Positions 49,108-59,417 of a DNA stretch of 64,000 nucleotides are shown one piece after another. A program made the position numbers and the translations under genes. Below the pieces are notes generated by a model that was not told where the DNA came from, did no database searches, and saw only the letters and a program-made list of their open reading frames with translations. The stretch spans positions 434,001 through 498,000 of the forward strand of contig JAGTWJ010000008.1 in assembly GCA_020064725.1 (NCBI GenBank), given 5' to 3'. Position 1 is the first letter of the stretch; every line of letters starts with the position of its first letter. This DNA comes from Drechslerella dactyloides. Lineage: Eukaryota; Ascomycota; Orbiliomycetes; Orbiliales; Orbiliaceae.

Positions 49108-51270
49108 ATGGCTGGCGATAATGTCGAGGAGATCTCCATCGAGGAGACGAACCGCATCCGCGCATCTCTCGGCTTGAAACCCCTCCGCGTCGATTCCGCG
49201 CCACCACCACCGCCACCATCAGAGAAGCCACCGAAGGCGGACGACGGCGATGGCATCTCGATCGAAGAAACCAACAGAATCAGAGCCGCGCTAGGCCTTA
49301 AACCCCTAAAAACAGACTCCTCAGCGCCTCCTGCCGCCGACGACAACAGCTTTGACGCGCAGGAACGCCGTGCAGCCGACAACTGGAAGAAGCACCAGGA
49401 GGACGAAGAGCGGAAGAAGAGGCGCCAGGAACTCAAAGACAAGATCCGCAAGGAGCAGGACAAGGCCCAGCGAGAGAAGAAGCTAGAAGGCAAGGGTCTT
49501 GCAGACGAAAGCGACGACGAGGGTGCGCTCGCGTGGATCAAGCAGTCCAAGAAGCGGCAGAAGAAGGTTGCGGCACAGATCGAGAAGGACCTTCGCGAGC
49601 GGGAAGAGGAGGAAGCGAGACTGAGGAAGGATTACACTGCTGAGGACTTGGCGGGCCTCAAGGTCGGGCACGATGTCGATGAATTTGGCGACGCCATCGA
49701 TGGGGCGGTTCTTACGCTGAAGGACTCCGAGGTCCTCGCGGAGGACAATTCGGGTAGGCTCATCACTGGCGATACCTGCGCAAATGTAGATTGTGCTAAC
49801 GAATATATAGGAGACGAGCTCGAAAATGCGGGTTTGGTCGAACGTCAAAAGCTTAAAGAACGGCTGGATTCAAAGAAGCGCAAGCCCGACTACAACCCCT
49901 ACGGTGACGACGACGACATTGACGGCGAGGACAACGTGCTCTCAAAGTACGATGACGATATTGATCCAAAGAAGAAGCGCAAGTTTTTTGTCCTCGACGA
50001 AGGCGGGTCGACGGCCGCCTTGCCGTCCAAGGACATTCAGCGACAACAGCAGATTTCCGCAAAGCTGAAAAAGATACCCATCAGCCTGGACATCCTCCAG
50101 CCCACTGCGGACCAGCAGTCGGATTACATTGATCCGTCAACCATCAAGGTAAAGAAGCCAAAAAAGAAGAAAGTCCGCACTCAAAGACGCGTTGCTGAAG
50201 AGGATGATGATATATTCCTGCCCAAAGATGCACCGGTTGGTGAAACCGCTGCTGCTGCCTCTGCTGGTAGTGCGATGAATGTAGATTCAGCGCCGGAAAG
50301 CAAGCCAAAGAAAGTCTTTGAAGAGTCCTTCGTCGACGATGAGGACCTGTCGGCAGCGTTGACCATCCAACGGCGGGCGGCGCTGAAGAAACAGCGTACG
50401 CTTAAGCCCGAGGAGCTGGCGAAGAAGCTCAAGGAGGAAGCAGCCGATGAGATGAAGGATGACGACATCCAGGCGCCAGGTTTGATAGTTGACGATACAA
50501 CGGAATTTGTCGGCAGCCTTCAGGCTCCTCTTTTCACCGATCGTCGGTCGCGGGCAGCCTCGAAACCAGCGGCAGCGGAAGTCAAATCTGAGCCTAGCTC
50601 GCCAGATGCAGACGGCGACGTAGCCATGGGTAGCACCGACTTTGGCAGAAGCATGTCTCCCGAGAGCAAGCCGCAGGTCAAGGCCGAGGCCCCTGAAATC
50701 ACATCTACAGGATTAGAAGAGGAAACCACCATCGGCGTCGGCGTCGGCGCGATGCTGAGCATGCTGCGGCAGCGACAGCTCGTCGATTCCGCGGCTGACC
50801 CGGAAGCACACTTCAAGATGATGGACAAAGAAGCTTTCCTGGCCCGACAGCGTGTTGCACAATTGGAAGCGGATCGGAAGGCCCGCGCGGCGCGAGAGCG
50901 CGACCGCAAGAGCGGCAAGTTTGAAAAAATGAGCGCGCGCGAGAAGGAAGAATACGCACGGTACGAGAATAAGGTCCGCGACACGCAAGAGGCGCGCGAG
51001 GCCGCTGCACGGTTCAAGGACTACAAGCCGGACGTGAAGATTGAATACAAGGATGAATACGGGCGGGCGATGAACCAGAAGGAGGCATTCAAATATCTCT
51101 CGCATCAGTTCCACGGAAAGTGGTCTGGGAAGCAGAAGACCGAGAAGAAGCTGAAGCAAATGGAGGATGAGAAGAAGCGCATGGCGGCGAGCAGCTTGAA
51201 CCCTGAGGGATTGGTGACCATTGCCGATACGGCGAAGAAGTCGCGGACGGCTGGTGTCCGGTTGATGTAG
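49108..51270 (+). CDS. SNU66: U4/U6.U5 tri-snRNP protein Snu66/SART1
   Basis: Exons 49108-49753 and 49811-51270 give 701 aa. Two copies of a HIND motif lie at the N-terminus: SIEETNRIRASLGLKPL at about residue 10 and SIEETNRIRAALGLKPL at about residue 50. These are the elements through which Snu66 binds the ubiquitin-like protein Hub1. The remaining SART1 family blocks are GLKVGHDVDEFGDAIDGAVL with LTLKDSEVL, DELENAGLVERQK, KKRKFFVLDEGG, TTIGVGVGAMLSMLRQRQ and the C-terminal VKIEYKDEYGRAMNQKEAFK with YLSHQFHGKWSGKQKTEKK. The protein acts in pre-mRNA splicing in the nucleus. The 57-nt intron is in frame and stop-free, but it has clear GTAGGC and CTAAC...ATATAG signals and interrupts the conserved block, so I remove it. 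Confidence 0.94.
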   Translation: MAGDNVEEISIEETNRIRASLGLKPLRVDSAPPPPPPSEKPPKADDGDGISIEETNRIRAALGLKPLKTDSSAPPAADDNSFDAQERRAADNWKKHQEDEERKKRRQELKDKIRKEQDKAQREKKLEGKGLADESDDEGALAWIKQSKKRQKKVAAQIEKDLREREEEEARLRKDYTAEDLAGLKVGHDVDEFGDAIDGAVLTLKDSEVLAEDNSGRLITGDTCANVDCANEYIGDELENAGLVERQKLKERLDSKKRKPDYNPYGDDDDIDGEDNVLSKYDDDIDPKKKRKFFVLDEGGSTAALPSKDIQRQQQISAKLKKIPISLDILQPTADQQSDYIDPSTIKVKKPKKKKVRTQRRVAEEDDDIFLPKDAPVGETAAAASAGSAMNVDSAPESKPKKVFEESFVDDEDLSAALTIQRRAALKKQRTLKPEELAKKLKEEAADEMKDDDIQAPGLIVDDTTEFVGSLQAPLFTDRRSRAASKPAAAEVKSEPSSPDADGDVAMGSTDFGRSMSPESKPQVKAEAPEITSTGLEEETTIGVGVGAMLSMLRQRQLVDSAADPEAHFKMMDKEAFLARQRVAQLEADRKARAARERDRKSGKFEKMSAREKEEYARYENKVRDTQEAREAAARFKDYKPDVKIEYKDEYGRAMNQKEAFKYLSHQFHGKWSGKQKTEKKLKQMEDEKKRMAASSLNPEGLVTIADTAKKSRTAGVRLM

Positions 51271-51511
51271 TGAATGTACTTAGAGAACAGGTAGCTCAGT
51301 GTTTTTGGTAACTGGGAGACTGGAGTTTGTAGGGTCTTTGTGATTATACATATATATGCTCTCCTGTGATATTCTTGGATGCTTACTTCTCGCTGATGCA
51401 TTGTGGTATAAATCTACTATCGTACAACATTGTCTAACATTACCTGCTGCGGTGTAATCGCCTCCCGCCGTGCATGATTCTGCAAAATATAAAAGATTGG
51501 CATCACATTTG

Positions 51512-52258
51512 TTATAACAGCTTGAGATGACCGGTAATCTGGTTTATGATGCTCTTCGGCCCGGGGCCGATACCCAGTACCGTTGCGGACCCCGCTGCGA
51601 TTTGTGTCCGTCCGGCGTCGTGGATGACGCGCGCCACCAAACCGACGCTCACGGCCTGCGCTTGCAGAGTCAGCAGCTCCTCCTCAGAGTCGACCTTCAG
51701 TGCGATTTTTGCCTGGCCAATGTACTCCCAGCGCTTGAGAAGGAGCGGGGCGTGACGAGAGACGGTCTTGTAGCAGGCCAGGACAGCATGGCCGCATTGG
51801 GCGGCGATTTTGCCCTTCGTCATGCCGAGGTCTGTGCGGACGCAGAGGACCTAATAAAATACCGGTGCCATAGAGTTAGCGCAGGTGTTCGCGAGAGAGG
51901 TATACGTGTGTATAGATATATATATTGAGGAAGCTTGTCCTTTACGTACCATCTTGCATTCTTCGGTGAGGGCGCTGGCGCCAAAATGACTGTAGTCCAA
52001 CTGCACTAGGGCGCCGTTGTCATCGCTATCGTCGTCATCGTCATCATTGTCTTCTGCATCGCCTGCGCTGATGTTCTCAAAGGAGTCTTTCAAGGGCGAA
52101 GAGGCGGACTTTGACGAGGAGGAACCCGGAGGGGCAGCCGCGGGGAGATCGCGGATCCGGGGCGATGCTGCGCCGATGTAGTAGCCGCCAAGACCGCTGG
52201 CGAGGGCGGTGACAACGATCGCGAGCAGGAAGGCGGGCGGGAAGTCAAGACGGATCAT
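51512..52258 (-). CDS. PTH2: Peptidyl-tRNA hydrolase, PTH2 family
   Basis: Exons 52258-51950 and 51850-51512 encode 215 aa. An N-terminal transmembrane segment (FLLAIVVTALASGLGGYYIG) is followed by a Ser/Asp-rich linker and then the PTH2 domain: LCVRTDLGMTKGKIAAQCGH, AVLACYKTVSRHAP, WEYIGQAKIALKVDSEEELL, GLVARVIHDAGRTQIAAGS and TVLGIGPGP. PTH2 enzymes hydrolyse peptidyl-tRNA released from stalled ribosomes. The yeast and human proteins are anchored in the outer mitochondrial membrane by such an N-terminal helix. The ATG at 52258 was chosen; the frame extends a few codons further upstream, but without another ATG. It is divergent from the aspartate aminotransferase gene and convergent with SNU66, with 241 nt between stop codons. 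Confidence 0.93.
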
Positions 52259-52514
52259 GGCGATATCTGTCAACTGTGCCGTCAAAGACCAGATATAGGT
52301 ATCGTGAGAGGGTTTGAGGTGAAGTCGGCAACTGGCGCATGTGGATGAGTCAGCGGCTGCGGGTAGGGCTCGCTGACCTTGCTTTATTTGGCGGTGGTTT
52401 CGCTTGTTTCTTCTAGCTTCACTGCTTCTTCACCCCACCGCAGGTTGCAAGCCGGCATAGCTTCAGCTCTATATACCCTCCTTTCGTTCTTTCTCCGTCC
52501 ATTGCACTCGAATC
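52259..52514. promoter_or_regulatory. Bidirectional promoter PTH2 / AAT
   Basis: These 256 nt separate the start codons of two genes whose products are both expected at mitochondria. No specific site was recognised. Confidence 0.5.
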
Positions 52515-54221
52515 ATGCAGGCTGCTGTCACTCGCTCGGCGCTTAGCGGCGTGCGTGTCTCGGCCCGCAGAGGTGTCTTCTCCTCTCGCGTCGGCGCCGT
52601 TCGGGCCGTGTCCGCTTGGGCTAGTGTTCCGGAGGGCCCCCCAGTAAGTGCTCCTCGAATAAATGATTTTCTGCTGAAAGTTATCGGATAGATGGCTAAT
52701 ATGTAAAACGATATGTCTAGGATGTAAGCTTTTCTCTTTTGTGACTAGTTGGCCATATAGTGGTGGTCGTAGGGCCGAGACTGACATTTACGTCGGTTCG
52801 ATATAGGCGATTCTAGGTATGTTGTATCGCCCTATATACCGTCCGGTCGTCTGGATATACGTGCACTAAATGATCGGAAAAGCATACTGACTGTCTGACA
52901 GGTATCACCGAGGCTTTCAAGGCCGACACGAACCCGCACAAGGTCAACGTCGGTAAGCAATGGCTCCCAATATCAGAAAGAAAATTCTTACACACTGCTA
53001 ATGTAATCCTGGCCAGGCGTCGGTGCATACCGCGATGATCATGGCAAGCCATACGTCCTCCCGTCCGTCCGCGCGGCTGAGAAGAAGATCTTCGAGGCCG
53101 GTTCGGACAAGGAATACGCTGGCATCACCGGCATTCCCGCCTTCGTCAAGGCCGCCGCGGTCCTTGCATACGGCGAGTCCAGCGCGCCGCTCAAGGAAAA
53201 CCGCGTCTCGATCACCCAGTCGATATCCGGCACGGGTGCCCTGCGCATCGGCGGTGACTTCCTCTCCCGCTTCTACCCCGGCGAAAAGACAATCTACATT
53301 CCCACGCCATCCTGGGCCAACCACAAGGCCGTTTTCACCGACTCCGGCCTGACGGTCAAGCAGTACCGCTACTACGACAAGAACAAGATCGCGCTGGACG
53401 CCTCCGGCATGCTCGAGGACATCAAGGCGGCGCCGAACGGATCGATCATCCTGCTGCACGCATGCGCGCACAACCCAACGGGCATCGACCCGACGCCGGA
53501 GCAGTGGAAGGAGATCTCCAGCGTGGTCAAGTCGAAGGGCCACTTTGCCTTCTTCGACATGGCCTACCAGGGTTTCGCATCCGGTGACACAAACGGCGAT
53601 GCGTTCGCCGTGCGACACTTTGTCGAGGAGGGCCACAACGTGGCGCTGTGCCAGTCGTTCGCGAAGAACATGGGACTGTACGGCGAGCGCGTTGGTGCGT
53701 TCTCGCTGGTGTGCGGCTCGCCGGAGGAGAAGAAGGCGGTGGACTCGCAGCTGAAGATCTTGATACGGCCGATGTACAGCAACCCGCCGATCAACGGCGC
53801 CCGCATTGCGAGCCAGATCCTCAACGACCCGTCGCTGAACCAGCAGTGGCTCGGTGAGGTCAAGGGTATGGCGGACCGAATCATCGTGATGCGCAAGTCG
53901 CTCAAGGGCGCGCTGGAGAAGCTGGGTTCGCAGAAGGACTGGTCGCACATTACCTCGCAGGTGAGTGACAGCAATCTCCTGACCGGGTGGTTCAACACCC
54001 TAAGTTTGTCACAGGCATATATGCGCAGCGTGCTAATTTAACTGATTGACGGGTGACAGATTGGTATGTTTACGTACACGGGCTTGACCCCGGAACAGGT
54101 TGACCGGCTGGCGAAAGAGTATTCAGTGTATGGCACGCGCGACGGGCGGATGTCCGTTGCAGGGATGACGTCCGGGAACGTGGAGTATCTTGCTGAGGCG
54201 ATCCACAAGGTGACCTCCTGA
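52515..54221 (+). CDS. Aspartate aminotransferase, mitochondrial
   Basis: Six exons are read: 52515-52643, 52721-52723, 52807-52816, 52902-52952, 53017-53960 and 54060-54221, giving 432 aa. A basic presequence (RSALSGVRVSARRGVFSSRV) is followed by WASVPEGPPDAILGITEAFK, VNVGVGAYRDDHGKPYVLPS, SGTGALRIGGDFLSRFYPG, LLHACAHNPTGIDPTPEQWK and the pyridoxal-phosphate lysine K281 in SFAKNMGLYGERVG. The end is YGTRDGRMSVAGMTSGNVEY. The enzyme interconverts aspartate and 2-oxoglutarate with oxaloacetate and glutamate in the matrix. The Asp of PPDAILG is supplied by a 3-nt exon and AILG by a 10-nt exon; each flanking intron has its own donor, CTRAY branch site and AG. Skipping the 3-nt exon keeps frame but loses the Asp. 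Confidence 0.95.
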
Positions 54222-54429
54222 TCGATTAGATTTGCCTGACTATACTTGATCGATGTGGTACATACACCCCGTATACATTGGATAATTAGACTGCTTCGTG
54301 TATTTACTTGACCTTGTTGGTGGGATCAATCCTGACCATGCATACGTACATCCATAGCTACAAAGACGCAGATATGCATACTCACATCGGGTTATAAAAT
54401 TTCCTTTCATGTAATAGATTTTGTGAGAT

Positions 54430-54443
54430 GGGGGGGGGGGGGG
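54430..54443 (+). repeat. Poly-G tract (14 nt) 3' of AAT
   Basis: Fourteen consecutive guanines about 210 nt after the AAT stop codon. It is the counterpart of the C run after hbrB. Confidence 0.88.
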
Positions 54444-57100
54444 TGCATATGCGTATATAATATATCTCTGCTTTCTTAATATGAGTAGATAGAGGAAAAG
54501 AAAGTTCCATAGATGCTGATATTATTGCCGAGACCAATATTATCGTAATGAAGGAGTGTGGTATACATGCAGACAGTTCATATGACACACGGCCGTATCA
54601 TGCGCGGATTCTACACGAATTAAGAAGTCTATTAGACCATACAATGAAATAGACTCGCATATATATGCAGCCTGATAGTCGGGCACTCCGAGGAGATGTA
54701 CCGTTTGTAATTGCTGGTGTGGTTCGGCTGTAAATATATATATAAGTCAATGACCAATATTAATATAATTGCGGCAAATCTTGCTTCGGCCGGCTCGTCA
54801 CGACGGCTGACAGATATTAATTGACTCGCCAGGATCACAGCGTTTCCAATAAGGTTTGAGCAGTAGCCGGGCGAGATGTTCATCCGGTTGAGCCAATTGA
54901 TAAACGAATAGTTCGTAGCTGGCCGAGCGGGATGGATGGATCAAGTGATATTTCGGCCGTGCGGCAGGGGCAAGCTCCCGCCACATCGATTGCCCAAAAC
55001 CGCGCGAACGGGGGCGATCAGGCCTGAGCGTCGTGCTTGATACTATGCAAGGATATGCTTGTATGATACGGTACTCTTACTGTTGGGGAGTGTCAATGCA
55101 GTGCAGAGCTCATGCAGTTGGCTCGCGTTCCGCTACCCAATCACTGCACTCGGCCAGCTCTAGCTGGCTGACTTCCCTGTTTGACCATGATGTTGTGCAA
55201 CAGAACAGACAGCAGACAGCAAACCGACTACACGCAGGCCATGCGTCTCGGCAACGCTGACCGGCGCGAAACAGTTGACAGCTTGCCGTCGGGATACCTC
55301 ACCTTCGGACGACCGAGCAATTTGCAGTCCTGTCGAAGTTCTGTCATGATTGGGTGCGGAACGGCTTGGCTGACGTCAAGGCGCCGCTGCACGCGGGACG
55401 GCTGGGGCCCAGACCGCGAGAGACTCTCTCGCGACCCCACTCGCATTTGTATTCCAGCTCTTTTAAGAATACGACTACTACCCATGGATAAAGCTGCGAT
55501 GACATGGCACCTGTAAGAAAAAACGGGCGACGAGCCGGAAGTTCCCGGCGGAGTGAGTGTGATTCGGCGGAGGGCTGCGTATTATTATCGCAGCGCAGTT
55601 CATGCAGGCAGGCAAGCAGCGTTCCATGGCCGTGGCCACCGCTGACTCGGATGCGATTTTTTCTTTCTTTCGGCATTATTACAATTCGTCGCTGTCCCTG
55701 TGATATCAATTATAATAATGCGATAGAGGGAGCTATACAGACCCTTTTACTGCCGGATGTTCCAGAAGTGGGGTGATAATAACCAGAAACTAGATCTAGA
55801 TCGTGGGCGAGCAGCCAGCGCTAACCAGCAGCGGACCCTTTAATTACTAAGTAGTGCCGTTGCGAATTATGATATTTGCCCTTTGCGTAGACCCCATGCA
55901 AGCCTGGTCCGATCGACGGCCGGGTCACGACGCCGCCGGCTAAACTGTTTCCAGGGAGGCCGTGGTTCGAGGAAGACACGGGCAGATAAAGTTTCGAGAG
56001 AGAGGCGTGTGCGGTTCTAGAATTCTTCCAGCAGGGAGGAAAATCGGTTCGCGGGTAAAGTTTGGTGACGAGCGGTGGGGATCCGGATGGCGGCCACCAC
56101 TGTTGGACTGTCGCTCTGGCGGATGGATGTTGGGACGATGGCGTAACGTGGTACATGGAAAGTACCCATTACACACGTATGAAATGGCAGAATGTGCATA
56201 TAAGTCATAGAGCTGCACCTGCAGGCTGCTGTCTTGGATGGAACATTTCGTTTCTCCTCATCGCCCGTTCGTTCTAGCGCCCCGCTTCGATATCACATCT
56301 TTCGAAGCACTTGGTTTAGCTCGGACTTGCTCGCGCGTTCGGCCAGCGCTGCATGCTGGACGGTGGCATTCGTTTCTCCTCTTCCCAGTCAGATCGGCCC
56401 CACTTTGACGAATCCCTCCTCCGCCCCAGCTCCACGCCCATTAGCTGGCCGCAGTGGATGAGAGAAACGCACGCTGGGAAAGAGTTCGAAGAGGCTGCCT
56501 GCCGTTCGTGTGCATGCATATGCAGCGTGCATAAAGTGGACAGACAGGACCAGGGCCGTCTGCCAACTTTTCTGTGACGATTCTTCCGCATTCGCTCGTG
56601 CTCGGCGTCCTTTCCTTTGAGTCGAGCGGCCTCCTGGGCTCGAGCTCTCCTGGCTGCCAGCGATCATTGTTGAAACGGGTGTAAAGGCGGCGGCTATAGA
56701 GACACCGTTAGTAATACCGTTACTACATTATATTATATCGGACCCCGCCCGCCCGGCTGGACAACTGACCGTTGTGCTCAACGTCTGTCGACAGCCCTTA
56801 AAGGACCTGACCACCCCGGCCGATTGCCTGTGAATACTCGAGACGCACGGAAAAGTCAGCCAGCAGTTTGCACGCCGGTAAGTGCGAGGAACAGCCATCC
56901 ATCCATCGTCCCCTGCGACCCACCTTCTAAGACGTCATCAGCCCGGCGGCGGGGGCCCTGCTGTGATTCTCGGGCGTTTTTGATCCATTTGGCCATAGCT
57001 AACGGGGCTATAATATTAGTCGAACTAAAGGACCAGCTAGCAAGTAGAGCTAAGCCCGAGTGTCTGTGCCTGCTGTGCTGCTGTCGGTTGGTGCTGGTCT

Positions 57101-57154
57101 TTGGTGCCGGTGCTTGTGGTGCTTGGTGCTTGTGGTGCTTGTGGTGCTGGTGCC
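57101..57154 (+). repeat. Tandem TGGTGCTTG-type repeats
   Basis: A run of imperfect 9-12 nt units (TGGTGCTTG, TGGTGCTGG) about 750 nt before the YPD1 start codon. It makes the chance frame here look like a signal peptide. Confidence 0.75.
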
Positions 57155-57878
57155 GCTGTCCGCCTCGCACTTCGAACTTGTTCTGGAGGGGCACACCACC
57201 ACCACCATCTCAACCTCTCTCGACTCCGACCATCTCGATCTCTCCATCCCTCCTCCCCTCGAGTCCCTACTCGATCCGTATAGTCTGACGCCGACCATCC
57301 GTGCCGGCTACCGGCAGTCATACCGCTTCCACTCGCTGGCGTCCACCAGCGAGTCACTCCAACTAGCTGCACGGTACCTATCGCTGTCGGAACCTCGTAA
57401 GTCGGTCACCAGCCATCGCTCACGCTCTCCACCCTCGCTCCGCCCACATGGCCCCCCTCTCGCCGTCCCTTGATTCTCTCGACGGCTCGGTCAATCAAAT
57501 GGACTGCTCTTTCGCTCTTTCTCGCGGGTTCGGCCGCTCGATTGGGTGATGTGATGTTCGGGCAATGTCATCATATCCCGCGCAGCGATTTGCAGGCCCG
57601 ACGACCCCTCCACGCTGCCATCCTTCTTATTATAATCTGGCTTTCACCACAATCACCACCACCACGTTCAAGGAACCGCTGCTGACACTCTCTTCCGGCC
57701 CTCTCCCTCCAGGTCGCCTCTCCTCGTAGGTCGACTATTCCGTAGGCCCTCTCTCCGCTTTCCTACCGGACCACTCCTCATATTCTCGCCACTCTCGATA
57801 CGGACGCACTTCCATCACCGCCACCACCTTTTCCGCCTTCCCGCCATCGATCATCTTTAGCCCCCAGCTGTCGCAAAG

Positions 57879-58594
57879 ATGTCAGACGATGTAAGGAGCG
57901 GACGCAACTCAATATACCGGCGCTCCAAGGCGTCCTCTTTGTCCTAGTTCTAACTGGCAGCTTTGTATATGTGCAGGAAACTGGGTCCTTTGACCTCCCG
58001 CCAGATGCCAGGGATTACGTCGAACTCGAAACGTTCGAGCAAATATTGGAGATGGATGACGATGACGATACACGCGAGTTCAGCCACGCCTTGGTATTGG
58101 GGTTCTTCGAACAGGCTCAAACGACATTCGAGGACATGGACCAGAAGGTGTACGTGACGGCATTCTACCCCATAGCGCTCAGAATAAAAGTCATTCTTTT
58201 ACATCCATTTTCAATATGTTCTTCTTCATCTTTCCCTGCTCATTCGCTCTGGATTCAAACGCCCTGGCTGACGTATGTGGTGGATGCGTAAATGGACATG
58301 CATCTGCGTGGAAACTATAGAATGGAACGTGATTTAGGGCAGCTTTCGGCGCTCGGCCATTTTTTGAAGGGCTCCTCGGCAACATTGGGGATATCCAAGG
58401 TGCGCGACTGCTGTGAAAAGATCCAGCACTTGGGCGCGTTGAAGGACGAGACAGGGAACGACGACATCTCGGAAGACAAGGCGTTGGAGAAAATCAGAAA
58501 GCTCATGCCAACGTTGAAGAGCGATTTCGAGGCTGCGAAGAGCTTCTTAGAGAGATTCTATTACCGCGAGGATGGAGCCGATGCTGAGGAGTAA
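57879..58594 (+). CDS. YPD1: Histidine phosphotransfer protein Ypd1
   Basis: Exons 57879-57890, 57977-58149 and 58321-58594 encode 152 aa. The first coding exon has only four codons (MSDD). The HPt domain is complete: TFEQILEMDDDDDTREFSHA, LVLGFFEQAQTTFEDMDQKV, then LSALGHFLKGSSATLGISKV with phosphoaccepting H75 and the conserved K78, GSSA; the last helix ends FLERFYY. Ypd1 relays phosphate from hybrid histidine kinases to the response regulators Ssk1 and Skn7, in cytosol and nucleus, controlling the HOG osmostress pathway. The second intron (171 nt) is placed so that the sequence reads MDQKVMERDLGQLSALGHF, which agrees with family spacing; a frame starting at 58292 would disrupt it. Confidence 0.92.
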
Positions 58595-59417
58595 TGACAG
58601 CGACGGTAGTGGCGGACGGATGATGGGAAGGAGGTGGATGAATAGATGTAATGCTGCGAGGTGACACGTTGGGACGAAAGAGGTGAGGCGGGGATTGGTG
58701 TATGCGTATGGTACATACAGCCTGGGAGATATCAATTGGAGATAGGTTTTTGATTGGCGTTTGCACCCGTGGAGGAATCAGTGGCCTCCTGGACCTCTAG
58801 CTTGCTCAATTATCTCTGCCCTGCTCGTCCTTGCATCCTTCCTGCGTTCCCCACTGCCATGCAACTCGTCCTATTGTTCGTATCTTTTATCATGCCCTCT
58901 CCGAATCGGTATATCCGATACTACATAGTACTATGTTGTCTCCCGCTCTTTTAATACTTTTTCTTCTTCCCTTTCCTTGTTCCTTTTCCACGACGTCGTC
59001 TTCTTTTAAATTTTGCTTGGTCTAAACTTTTCTGTCGACGCACCTTGGTTGTTTTTGCGGGGATGTAAAAAGATCTATACTAGCAAACCGACTACGTATT
59101 GGAATGAACGGTTGATTGATATCCTGGGCGGCTGGCGGACAGTTTGATGGTTACTTTTTTGCAATATAATCTCTTAGGCTTCTTTCTCCCTCTTTTGTAT
59201 GCAATCTCAATATGGGGCCTCTGGTCCGCGAGACAAATATCGGGGTCGGCCGGCTACTGCTTCCGAGACTCTGTACTTGATATATAACTTACATGCATGG
59301 GTACTGGTGCGTATTACTAATATACATCTGTCATTGAGGCTAGATATAATATCTATAAATGTACGATGAACAAGGTAGATTTTGACGTGTGAGATCAGAC
59401 ACGTATGGATGTGCGTG
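58595..59417. other. Convergent intergenic region YPD1 / ADPRH
   Basis: About 820 nt between two 3' ends. It contains T-rich stretches (58930-59060) fitting a YPD1 3' untranslated region and no coding signal. Confidence 0.55.

Larger units (their letters stand above)
54222..57878. other. Intergenic region between AAT and YPD1
   Basis: About 3.7 kb. After the AAT 3' end come a G run and AT-rich sequence with no coding signal. Short frames around 55030-56670 have no motif. The part from about 56800 is rich in CT and in TGGTGCTTG-type repeats and probably holds the YPD1 promoter and leader. The frame 57060-57473 begins with a repeat-encoded hydrophobic stretch and is not accepted as a gene. Confidence 0.5.

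Noticed and set aside
52998..53948. 316-aa frame antisense to aspartate aminotransferase
   Set aside because: It is a mirror of a strongly conserved coding exon on the other strand.
57060..57473. 137-aa frame with a hydrophobic N-terminus resembling a signal peptide
   Set aside because: The hydrophobic part is encoded by the TGGTGCTTG tandem repeat, and the rest is low-complexity Ser/Leu sequence in the presumed YPD1 leader.
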